Source of the DNA: Gilvibacter sp. SZ-19
GTDB taxonomy: Bacteria > Bacteroidota > Bacteroidia > Flavobacteriales > Flavobacteriaceae
DNA length: 64,000 bases
Assembly (NCBI RefSeq): GCF_002163875.1
Contig: NZ_CP019333.1
Coordinates: 1,742,864-1,806,863 of the forward strand
Reading direction: 5' to 3'
Shown: positions 34,837 through 41,829 of the stretch, piece after piece
Position numbering within the stretch: position 1 is the stretch's first letter
How the letters are laid out: every line of letters starts with the position of its first letter
Translations under genes and position numbers: made by a program
Notes under the pieces: model-generated
Seen by the model: only the letters and a program-made list of their open reading frames with translations
Told to the model about the DNA's origin: nothing
The model's database searches: none

Positions 34837-35466
34837 ATGAATATGGAAAAATCATCAAATACAGTAGCGTACACTGGAATAATTTCAGCAATAGCGGCAT
34901 CAATATGCTGCATAACCCCAGTTTTGGCATTGATTGCTGGCACAAGCGGAATTGCCTCAACTTTCTCTTGGATAGAACCTCTCAGACCTTATTTAGTAGG
35001 GCTAACGATTTTGGTGCTTGGTTTTGCTTGGTATCAAAAACTAAAACCCCAAAAAGAAATTGACTGTGAATGTGAGACAGATGACCTGCCTGCCAGCAAG
35101 GCAGGAAGGCCTAAATTTATTCAATCAAAAACCTTTTTAGGAATAGTAACTCTACTTGCTATAATAATGTTGGCTTTCCCATACTATTCAGGGATTTTTT
35201 ATCCAAGTACAGAAAAGCAAATAATCGTAGTTGACAAATCAGACATTAAAACCACTGAATATAAAATCAGCGGAATGACCTGCACGGGTTGTGAAGAACA
35301 CGTAAACCACGAAATAAACAAACTCAATGGAATTGTACGTTCAAAAGCATCCTACGAAAACGGAAATGCAATCGTTGAGTTTGACAAAACAAAAACTAAT
35401 GAAACGGAAATCGAGAAAGCAATTAACGCCACAGGTTATAAAGTAATTCATAAAGAAAATAAATAG
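34837..35466 (+). CDS. merTP: Mercuric transport fusion protein MerTP
   Basis: This 209-residue protein takes Hg(II) through the inner membrane to MerA. The MerT part has helices with the vicinal cysteines (AASICCITPVLALIAGTSGI) and a cytosolic DCECET pair. After the third helix comes a MerP/HMA domain (YKISGMTCTGCEEHVNHEI near residue 145). The linker after DCECETDD carries extra residues (LPASKAGRPK) encoded by a palindromic insert absent from the second MerTP at 38357. It is tightly packed with ArsR upstream and a MerP-like gene 2 bases downstream. Confidence 0.9.
   Translation: MNMEKSSNTVAYTGIISAIAASICCITPVLALIAGTSGIASTFSWIEPLRPYLVGLTILVLGFAWYQKLKPQKEIDCECETDDLPASKAGRPKFIQSKTFLGIVTLLAIIMLAFPYYSGIFYPSTEKQIIVVDKSDIKTTEYKISGMTCTGCEEHVNHEINKLNGIVRSKASYENGNAIVEFDKTKTNETEIEKAINATGYKVIHKENK
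35085..35105. repeat. Palindromic mini-insert inside merTP
   Basis: Arms CCTGCC (35085-35090) and GGCAGG (35100-35105) flank TGCCAGCAA, a hairpin like short GC-rich palindromes scattered in Flavobacteria genomes. It lies in-frame in the linker between MerT and MerP and codes for about seven residues (LPASKAG) that have no counterpart in the second MerTP copy. Confidence 0.55.
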
Positions 35467-35468
35467 TT

Positions 35469-35828
35469 ATGAATAAATTATTAGTTCTACCAATTCTTGT
35501 ATTGTCATTAATTTCATTTCAGCTAAATGCTCAATGTTGCCCAACTTCAAAAAGCGATAAAAAGGTCACAATAAACAATAATCAACAAACAGTGAAAATA
35601 GTTAAATTTAAAATCACTGGTATTACTTGTGCAGGGTGTTCCAATACTATTTATAAGGCACTTAAAGAAGCTAATGGGATAATCGAACATTCAGTTAAAT
35701 ATCCTGGTGATATAGCCATTATTGAGTTTGATGACACAAAAACCAGCATTGAGGCCTTAAAAAAGGTTATCGAAAAGAAAGGTTATAAAGTAAAAGTTGT
35801 AAAAGAAAATATTGAAGGGAAAGCCTGA
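35469..35828 (+). CDS. Exported HMA-domain protein (MerP-like)
   Basis: A 119-residue protein with a signal peptide (LPILVLSLISFQLNAQ), then CCPTSKSDKK and an HMA domain (VKFKITGITCAGCSNTIYKAL near residue 53; final KKGYKVKVVKEN). The CxxC loop binds one soft metal ion. It follows merTP after 2 bases, so it probably scavenges Hg(II) in the periplasm and passes it to MerTP. The extra N-terminal CC may add a ligand. Confidence 0.88.
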   Translation: MNKLLVLPILVLSLISFQLNAQCCPTSKSDKKVTINNNQQTVKIVKFKITGITCAGCSNTIYKALKEANGIIEHSVKYPGDIAIIEFDDTKTSIEALKKVIEKKGYKVKVVKENIEGKA

Positions 35829-35915
35829 TTTATTAAACTTCCACATTTAAAATATACGAATCTATCAATGAAAAATATAAGTCTACTAGTCTAGAGCCTT
35901 AATAAAAATCAAGCT

Positions 35916-37619
35916 ATGTCAGTAAATAAAGAAACCGTAATATTGAAAATCAACGGAATGACCTGTAGTGGATGCTCATCACATATCGAAAAAGATATGA
36001 ACGCAAAAGGTGGCGTTATAAGCAGTGCTGTAAATCACGAAACGGGAATAGGAGAATTTACTATTGATACTAATAAAATGGGTAAAAAAGAATTAATCAA
36101 TGCCGTAAATGCCATTGGCGATTATTCTGTCCTTAATAAAGTTGAAAAGAAAACCACTACTGTTTCAAATTCGGAGAATACTACTATGAAAGATAGTTTC
36201 AACGATAAAAACGATTACGATTTAATTATCATTGGAGGTGGTTCTGCAGCGTTTTCAGCAGCGATAAAAGCCGAAGGTTTAGGACTTAAAACACTAATGA
36301 TAAATGGCGGGTTGGATTTTGGAGGCACTTGTGTAAATGTTGGTTGTGTCCCTTCCAAAAATTTGATTAGGGCTGCCGAAACCGCATATCACGCTACACA
36401 TTCAAATTTTAAAGGGATTAAACCAAAAGGAGTCAATATTGATTTTGCACAAGTTATAAAAGACAAAAAAGCATTGGTTACTGCATTACAACAGCAAAAA
36501 TATATTGATGTTGTAAGCGATTTTGAAAATCTAACAATGCTAAAGGGATGGGCTCAATTTGTAAATAAGAATACTATTATTGTTGATGACCAGGATACAT
36601 ATACAGCTACTAACATTGTTATAGCAACTGGAGCTACTACAAACATTCCAAATATTGAAGGTTTAAATGACGTTGGCTACTTAACCAATGTATCATTGTT
36701 CGACTTAAAAGAAAAACCTGAAAGCCTTACTATTATGGGGGCAGGTTATATTGGCTTGGAAATTGCTCAAGCTTACAGCCGATTCGGGGTAAAAGTTAGA
36801 ATTATTGAATTTACGGACAGACCTTTAAGAAGTCAAACAAGTGATATAACAGATGTTTTAGTCCAGCAATATAAAAAGGAAGGTATAGAAATTCTTCCAA
36901 ATTTCAGAGCCTTAAAATTTGAAAAATCAGGAGCCGATATAATTATTCAGTGTACTTGTCCTGATGGCTCAACTACACAATTAATTGAAAAAGGACATAT
37001 TGTTGTTGCGACAGGAACAAAACCAAACACTTCAAAATTAGGTTTAGAAAATCTGGATTTAAAACTAACAGAAAGAGGTCACATTATGGTTAATGCAAAA
37101 ATGGAAACGAATATTTCCAATATTTACGCAGCAGGTGATGTAACCAATACACCTGCGTTTGTTTATACCGCAGCAACCGAAGGCAGTACTGCAGTAAATA
37201 ATGCCTTTTCACTATTAAAAAATAGTGTAGATTATACATCGTTACCTTGGGTAGTATTTACTGACCCGCAAATTGCAGGAGCGGGAATAGATGAGGTAGA
37301 AGCAGAAAAAAAAGGCATACCTTTTGAAGTATCTAAACTAGAATTAATTCACGTTCCAAGGGCATTGGCTGCCCAGGATATTAGAGGATTTATAAAGTTA
37401 ATTCGTAATACCGAAACTGATAAATTAATAGGTGCAAGAGTCATAGCACCTGAAGGTGGTGAACTTATACAGCAATTAAGTATAGCTATTAAGTTTGGTA
37501 TTACTGTAAAAGATTTGGCTGAAAGTTTTTATCCCTACTTAACTTTAAGTGAAGGAATCAAATTAGCGGCAATTACCTTTGGAAAAGATGTTTCTAAATT
37601 GAGTTGCTGTGCGAGTTAA
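35916..37619 (+). CDS. merA: Mercuric reductase
   Basis: The 567-residue flavoenzyme reduces Hg(II) to Hg(0) with NADPH. An N-terminal HMA domain (LKINGMTCSGCSSHIEKDM near residue 15) is followed by a FAD/NAD reductase core with IIIGGGSAAFSAAIKA near 103 and the redox-active GGTCVNVGCVPSKN near 136-149. TIMGAGYIGLEIAQAYSRFG is the NADPH motif. The C terminus ends KLSCCAS, the vicinal Cys pair that delivers Hg to the active site and separates MerA from dihydrolipoyl dehydrogenase. It has one HMA domain, normal for the family. Confidence 0.95.
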   Translation: MSVNKETVILKINGMTCSGCSSHIEKDMNAKGGVISSAVNHETGIGEFTIDTNKMGKKELINAVNAIGDYSVLNKVEKKTTTVSNSENTTMKDSFNDKNDYDLIIIGGGSAAFSAAIKAEGLGLKTLMINGGLDFGGTCVNVGCVPSKNLIRAAETAYHATHSNFKGIKPKGVNIDFAQVIKDKKALVTALQQQKYIDVVSDFENLTMLKGWAQFVNKNTIIVDDQDTYTATNIVIATGATTNIPNIEGLNDVGYLTNVSLFDLKEKPESLTIMGAGYIGLEIAQAYSRFGVKVRIIEFTDRPLRSQTSDITDVLVQQYKKEGIEILPNFRALKFEKSGADIIIQCTCPDGSTTQLIEKGHIVVATGTKPNTSKLGLENLDLKLTERGHIMVNAKMETNISNIYAAGDVTNTPAFVYTAATEGSTAVNNAFSLLKNSVDYTSLPWVVFTDPQIAGAGIDEVEAEKKGIPFEVSKLELIHVPRALAAQDIRGFIKLIRNTETDKLIGARVIAPEGGELIQQLSIAIKFGITVKDLAESFYPYLTLSEGIKLAAITFGKDVSKLSCCAS

Positions 37620-37629
37620 AAAATTTGGT

Positions 37630-38015
37630 ATGAAAAAAGAGTCACATAAATTACCATCCGATTTAATTTTAGATATTAAAACAAGACTTAAAACATTAAG
37701 CGGCAGATAAATGGAATCGTAAAAATGCTCGATGAAGGCAAAGACCCTGAACAAATAAACATTCAATTCAAGTCCATTGATAAAGGAATCCAAAAAGCAC
37801 ATTATTTACTGTTAGACGAAGTGTATCGCAAAGCACTCGCAATTGGAATCGTAAATGCAGTTGACTCTTGCCCCGGAAACTGTGGCAATGAAGATAAAAT
37901 TGATTACCTAAAACGTGAATTCCCCAACTTGGAATTGTCCGACTTGACAGATAAATTGAAAGAAATACAAACCATTGAAAACAGGTTAAAAGACTACAAC
38001 AAAAAAAAAGTCTGA
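37630..38015 (+). pseudogene. Metal-sensitive repressor (CsoR/FrmR family, DUF156), frameshifted
   Basis: From the ATG at 37630 the frame reads KKESHKLPSDLILDIKTRLK then TLSGR and stops after 23 residues. In the next frame the protein goes on without a break: QINGIVKMLDEGKDPEQINI, then LLDEVYRKALAIGIVNAVDS and CPGNCG. Joined, they give a complete CsoR/FrmR helical repressor of about 128 residues. Loss of one base (in AGCGG-CAG near 37702) explains it. The second part (from ATG 37725) could be translated alone but would lack helix 1. The tail cysteines (CPGNCG) extend the usual family. Confidence 0.85.
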
Positions 38016-38021
38016 AAAAGA

Positions 38022-38055
38022 TTTGTTTACCCCCTACCTTCCGTTCTCATCTTTG
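38022..38055 (+). promoter_or_regulatory. Candidate promoter with C-tract operator before the second mercury module
   Basis: TTTG at 38022-38025 and CATCTTTG at 38048-38055 (one mismatch from TAnnTTTG) are spaced 22 bases apart. Between them lies TACCCCCTACC (38028-38038), an interrupted C-tract flanked by TA, as seen in operators of the CsoR/FrmR class. The gene just upstream is a (broken) regulator of that class. It lies 30 bases before the thioredoxin-like gene. Confidence 0.45.
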
Positions 38056-38084
38056 TTCTATTATTAATTTAAACTTTTAATAAG

Positions 38085-38354
38085 ATGAAACGACAAATCG
38101 AAATTTTTACAGCAGGTTGTACAGTTTGCGAGCCTGTGGTACATTTAGTAAAAGAGACAGCAGGAAAAGACTGCGAAATAACACTTCATAACTTATCTGA
38201 GCAATGCGAAAGTAAAATCTGTGTGTCAAAAATGAAGGAATATGGAGTTAAAAGAGTTCCCGCGATTGCTGTTAATGGAAAACTATTAGATTGCTGTACA
38301 AACATCCAAATTACAAAAGATGATTTGACCAATGCAGGAATAGGAAACTGTTAG
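38085..38354 (+). CDS. Thioredoxin/glutaredoxin-like small protein
   Basis: This 89-residue protein begins KRQIEIFTAGCTVCEPVVHLV, a thioredoxin-fold with a CTVC active-site-like pair near residue 12. KRVPAIAVNGKLLDCC carries the conserved cis-proline and a further CC pair, and it ends with GNC. It has several more cysteines than normal glutaredoxins (QCESKIC), suggesting a metal-thiol role. Similar proteins accompany mer genes. It starts the second module and is followed 2 bases later by merTP2. Confidence 0.8.
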   Translation: MKRQIEIFTAGCTVCEPVVHLVKETAGKDCEITLHNLSEQCESKICVSKMKEYGVKRVPAIAVNGKLLDCCTNIQITKDDLTNAGIGNC

Positions 38355-38356
38355 GT

Positions 38357-38967
38357 ATGGCAATCATTAAATTGGACAAAAAAGCATCGTTGGGAACTGC
38401 TATGTTTTCAGCAGTTTCCCTAAAGCTTTGCTGTTGGGGACCACTTCTATTTACGGGAGTTGCGGGTATTAGCGGAAGCTCAATATATTTCTCTTGGCTC
38501 ATTGCCCTAAAACCTTATTTGTTGGCAGTTGCATTCTTGTCATTGGGCTTTGCTTTTTATCAAGTTTATAAAAAGAAGAAAGTTGATTGCGGTAACTGTG
38601 AAACTGATAAACCATCATTTTTTAAATCAAAAATCTATGTTTGGTGGTTGCTGTGTTTGTGGTTATAATGACATTAGCTTCATATTATCCTCAAATATTC
38701 CATCAAACTAACGGAAATGAAATAGTGATTGTAAATCAAACAGATATTCAATCCGTAAAGTTAAATATTGAAGGGATGGTGTGTCAAGGTTGTGAAACCA
38801 ACATTAATAATTCTGTGAATAAAATTGATGGTGTAATACAAGTCAAATCATCCTATGAAAAAGGTACTTCCGTAATTGAATTTGATGTGACCAAGACAAA
38901 TGTCGATGACATAAAAAAAGTGATTCTATCAAAAGGATATGTAATTAATAAGAATAAAAATGAGTAG
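38357..38967 (+). pseudogene. merTP: Second MerTP, split by a single-base frameshift
   Basis: The first frame (38357-38668) codes for MerT helices (FSAVSLKLCCWGPLLFTGVA with the CC pair, DCGNCET) and stops at WWLLCLWL. The next frame (from 38641) continues as VVAVFVVIMTLASYYPQIF, then the HMA part LNIEGMVCQGCETNINNSV, and ends at 38967. Joined, it matches MerTP at 34837 in order and length. One missing G in TTTGG-TGG (about 38643-38647) accounts for the break. It overlaps the downstream gene by 8 bases. It is a real mutation or a sequencing error. Confidence 0.85.
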
Positions 38968-39730
38968 ACTAATAATATTAATAGGTGTACTTGCCACAAC
39001 ATCAGTATTTGCACAAGGCCCACCAATTACAACAGAAACACCTATAATGCTTGGATTGGAAGGAAATGGAATTAGGACTTTTGGTAAACTCATATCCAAG
39101 GAAAATGCCACTATTTATGTGCAACCAATAGGCATTCCTTATAACATTACTTCAAAGTTTCAAGTGGGCGGAATATTTCCGTTCAGGTTCATAACACCTA
39201 AAGGAGCAGAAACAACAGGAGGCTTTGCAGATATGACGGTATTTGCCAAATACCAACTTTACAAAAAAGATGGAAAAGCCAAAACCTTTAGAATTTTGGG
39301 AATGGTTAAACAAACATTTCCCACAGGAAAAACGTCATCAATTCCTGCCATTGGTTCGGGACTTTATCAAACCTACGTTGGTCTTGTAATCGGGAAGTTA
39401 ACAACCAAAAAAGGACTTTATGCTGATTTTGGATATAACATTACCAACAAAAATGCTTCGGATAATTTTTTGTATAATTTTTCAATTGGCGTGCCTTTGT
39501 TGCCACACAAATATCCGCAAAAACAGCTAAATACGTATTTAGAATTCAATGGCAATTATGTTTTCGACCCAAAAATACATACACTTTTTATATCGCCAGG
39601 ACTTCAATTTATCCCTGGAAGAAGAATATTGTTTGAAACCAGTTTTCAGATTCCGATAGTTCAAAACAACATAACGACCAATAAAACAGAGTATATGGTT
39701 TTATTGGGCACACGATTTTTATTAAACTAA
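38960..39730 (+). CDS. Outer-membrane beta-barrel protein of the second mercury module
   Basis: This 256-residue exported protein (signal SRLIILIGVLATTSVFAQ) has alternating amphipathic strands throughout (FQVGGIFPFRFITPKG; FADMTVFAKYQLYK; FLYNFSIGVPLLPHK) and ends in a strand with a terminal aromatic/hydrophobic pattern (VLLGTRFLL). This suggests a small outer-membrane barrel of the MetA-pathway/transporter type. It may let Hg(II) or an organic mercury ligand reach MerTP. No named family was recognised with certainty. Confidence 0.7.
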   Translation: MSRLIILIGVLATTSVFAQGPPITTETPIMLGLEGNGIRTFGKLISKENATIYVQPIGIPYNITSKFQVGGIFPFRFITPKGAETTGGFADMTVFAKYQLYKKDGKAKTFRILGMVKQTFPTGKTSSIPAIGSGLYQTYVGLVIGKLTTKKGLYADFGYNITNKNASDNFLYNFSIGVPLLPHKYPQKQLNTYLEFNGNYVFDPKIHTLFISPGLQFIPGRRILFETSFQIPIVQNNITTNKTEYMVLLGTRFLLN

Positions 39731-39741
39731 AAAATAAGATT

Positions 39742-40095
39742 ATGAAGAATATATTTAAGCAAATAGGATTATTAGCTTTAATACTATTATTTTCAATGGC
39801 AAGCAGTACGGCAGTAAATGCACAAACCAGTGAGCAAGAGCTCACTTATGTAAAGGTTGAAGTTAAAGGATTGGCGTGTCCTTTTTGTGCTTATGGTTTG
39901 GAAAAGAAGCTAAAAGAAACCGATGGCGTTAAAAACATTAAAATTAATGTTGAAGAAGGGATAGCATATTTAACTGTGCTGAAATCCAAAAAACCAGCAA
40001 AGAAAATGCTTGAAAAAATTGTCACTGATGCAGGATTCACACCAAGTAGCATCGTTTTTTCTGAAAATCCTTTTGAGATGAAAGATGAAAATTAA
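39742..40095 (+). CDS. Exported HMA-domain protein
   Basis: A 117-residue protein with a signal peptide (LLALILLFSMASSTAVNAQ) and an HMA-like domain KVEVKGLACPFCAYGLEKKL near residue 40. The loop has CPFC in place of the usual CxxC with small residues, which may change the metal preference. It overlaps the next gene's start by 11 bases, so they are coupled. It is probably a periplasmic mercury or copper carrier. Confidence 0.82.
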   Translation: MKNIFKQIGLLALILLFSMASSTAVNAQTSEQELTYVKVEVKGLACPFCAYGLEKKLKETDGVKNIKINVEEGIAYLTVLKSKKPAKKMLEKIVTDAGFTPSSIVFSENPFEMKDEN

Positions 40096-40912
40096 CATCA
40101 TGTCTTTTTTTCTTGGATTGCTTGTAATTTCAGGGTGTCATGAAAATAAGAAAAAGAAACAGGAAACCACAAGCTGGAAATTCAGCAAGGAAATTCCGTT
40201 AGAGAATGTTTCACCTATAGGCATTGTTTCACAAAATAATTTCCTTTGGCTTTCGGATGTCGATAACAATCGTGTTGTAAAAGTTGACTTGGATGGAAAT
40301 ATCCTTGAAGCATTTAATGGTCTTCAACGCCCCATGCACATGGCAATTAAAGAAGGTAAAATCTATGTTCCCGAATACACATCAGACAGCTTAAAAATTA
40401 TTGAAAACGGAAATGTTTCAACTCTCGAATTAAAAGAAAATACTGATGGAATTGGTGGAGTATCTGTTTTTGGAAATACTGTTGCTATTGCTGATTTTTA
40501 CAATCATCAAATCATTTTACAACAAGAGGATAAAGTAATAATTTTAGGAACAGAAGTGCATGATGATGGTGAGCTATACTATCCAACAGATGTTGAAATG
40601 AGCGATGATTTAATCTACGTTGCTGATGCATACAACAATCGTGTTCAGGTATTTGATTTTGAAGGCAATTATGTAAGAATGATTGGTTGGAATGAAAGCA
40701 TTAAGGTCGCAACAGGTTTAAAAGTAACAGATTCACAAGTTATCGTTGCCGATTTTGAAGGTAACCGAGTTTTGATTTACGATTTAAATGGTAAACTTTT
40801 ACAAATTGTATCGGGCAAATTCAATCAACCAACAGATATTGAAATTGTAAATGGTACAATGTATGTGGTTAATTATAAAGGGAAAGCTATTTCTATACTA
40901 GAAAAACGATAA
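40085..40912 (+). CDS. NHL/beta-propeller lipoprotein
   Basis: A 275-residue lipoprotein (signal SFFLGLLVISGCHE, Cys near residue 18) followed by NHL-type blades: FLWLSDVDNNRVVKVDLDGN, LIYVADAYNNRVQVFDFEGN and VIVADFEGNRVLIYDLNGK. These form a six-bladed propeller, usually a protein- or ligand-binding surface. It is co-transcribed with the HMA protein. Its role in metal resistance is unknown. An alternative start lies at 40100. Confidence 0.82.
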   Translation: MKINIMSFFLGLLVISGCHENKKKKQETTSWKFSKEIPLENVSPIGIVSQNNFLWLSDVDNNRVVKVDLDGNILEAFNGLQRPMHMAIKEGKIYVPEYTSDSLKIIENGNVSTLELKENTDGIGGVSVFGNTVAIADFYNHQIILQQEDKVIILGTEVHDDGELYYPTDVEMSDDLIYVADAYNNRVQVFDFEGNYVRMIGWNESIKVATGLKVTDSQVIVADFEGNRVLIYDLNGKLLQIVSGKFNQPTDIEIVNGTMYVVNYKGKAISILEKR

Positions 40913-40965
40913 AAGTGCAGAAATTCTTTTACTCATCTATTGAGGTTATTACTTAAAGTGCACCG

Positions 40966-41023
40966 AAATTTTACAACTCTTTCAGCAAATAACGTAATAG
41001 CTTTCTCGTGTTCTGTCCCGAAA
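40966..41023. repeat. 58-base near-repeat, copy A (partner 57456-57513)
   Basis: This block matches 57456-57513 at 51 of 58 positions, and all seven differences are transitions. It begins AAATTTTACAACTCTTTCAGC and ends CCGAAA. Copy A overlaps the start of the GDCCVxC gene; copy B lies just before the copA gene. On the minus strand both are open and read FGTEHEKAITLFAERVVKF / FGIEHGKAVTLFAERVVKF, so a decayed gene end is one possible origin. Confidence 0.6.
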
Positions 41024-41256
41024 ATTGTATAGTAAAAATCGTACGAGGAAATGAAAATTCAAATAGATATAAAATAACTTGCCCAAACTGCGGGCATAAA
41101 AAAATAGAGGAAATGCCAACGGAGTCCTGTCAATTCTTTTACGAATGTGAGAATTGTAAAAAAGTATTACGACCAAAAGAAGGCGATTGTTGTGTTTATT
41201 GCTCCTATGGAACAGTTCCTTGTCCACCAATTCAAGAAAACAAATATTGTTGCTAA
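41008..41256 (+). CDS. GDCCVxC domain-containing protein
   Basis: The family signature is EGDCCVYCSYGTVPCPPIQ near the C terminus, preceded by KITCPNCGHKKIEEMPTESC and YECENCKKVLRPK, a zinc-ribbon-like Cys set. I use the GTG at 41008 (82 residues); no in-frame ATG exists upstream of the conserved part, and a stop (40990-40992) closes the frame just before. This family sits near mercury genes and in some species is a selenoprotein; here the codons are ordinary TGT/TGC. It probably binds a soft metal. Confidence 0.8.
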   Translation: MFCPENCIVKIVRGNENSNRYKITCPNCGHKKIEEMPTESCQFFYECENCKKVLRPKEGDCCVYCSYGTVPCPPIQENKYCC

Positions 41257-41298
41257 CATCTGAACAATCTTTGCACAACCTGTGCATCGATTAATTTG

Positions 41299-41306
41299 TA
41301 TCTTTG
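41299..41306 (+). promoter_or_regulatory. -7 element (TATCTTTG) of the czc operon
   Basis: TATCTTTG matches TAnnTTTG exactly and lies 9 bases before the ATG at 41316, so the transcript has almost no leader, as also seen at 17287-17294. A TTTG at 41270-41273 is 25 bases upstream, longer than optimal, so the promoter may need an activator. Confidence 0.5.
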
Positions 41307-41315
41307 TTAAAATTT

Positions 41316-41711
41316 ATGAAAACACTTTTTTCCATATCAATGTCGCTATTATTCTTTTTTCAGGGAATTAGTCTTGATATGGATTTTTGTGGACCCATAA
41401 AAGAAATTTCAAACATCGTAACCCATTATCAGAAACATAAAGTTTATGGTGACTCTTTCCTCGATTATCTAATTGAGGATTACTTTGGTAAGGAAGCAAA
41501 AGATGAAAGGCACCACAATGACTCTGATAAGGAGAGTGCACCTGTACATAGCCATCATCAATGTTGTCACCCCTTAGTTTTGTTTGCTGCAAATAAAAAT
41601 ACCGATACAACAAATTGGTTAAAGTTTGAAGATAGAAAGCAATTTAGCCTATATAAAGTAAACTTCGCTTCCAGATATCTGGAATCCCTATTCCAGCCCC
41701 CTAAAGTATAA
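41316..41711 (+). CDS. HYC_CC_PP-like exported protein (diverged)
   Basis: The ATG at 41316 gives a signal helix (KTLFSISMSLLFFFQGISL); an earlier start at 41304 is in the promoter. DMDFCGPIKE replaces the HYC motif, HSHHQCCHPLVLF near residue 88 holds CC, and it ends SLFQPPKV. It also has a His/Asp-rich stretch (DERHHNDSDK). Like the other copies it precedes an RND pump gene. It is likely a periplasmic metal-binding partner, here for Zn/Co/Cd. Confidence 0.7.
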   Translation: MKTLFSISMSLLFFFQGISLDMDFCGPIKEISNIVTHYQKHKVYGDSFLDYLIEDYFGKEAKDERHHNDSDKESAPVHSHHQCCHPLVLFAANKNTDTTNWLKFEDRKQFSLYKVNFASRYLESLFQPPKV

Positions 41712-41817
41712 TTCAGTTTTTTAAAGGATAGCTATATCCTATCGTGATGCTTTTTAAAATAAATATCACATTATAAACGCATTGCATCTATTTGCATTGC
41801 GAGGTTTAAACTGAATT
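41710..41817 (+). promoter_or_regulatory. Inverted-repeat leader between HYC_CC_PP-like gene and czcA
   Basis: Arms AATTCAGTTT (41710-41719, overlapping the upstream stop) and AAACTGAATT (41808-41817) are perfect complements. The right arm ends 12 bases before the czcA ATG. Inside are AGGATA-GCTA-TATCCT (41725-41740) and GTGAT...ATCAC (41744-41768), and a direct repeat GCATTGC. The layout parallels the leader at 17721-17812 although the sequences differ. Confidence 0.55.
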
Positions 41818-41829
41818 AATACTTTCTCT

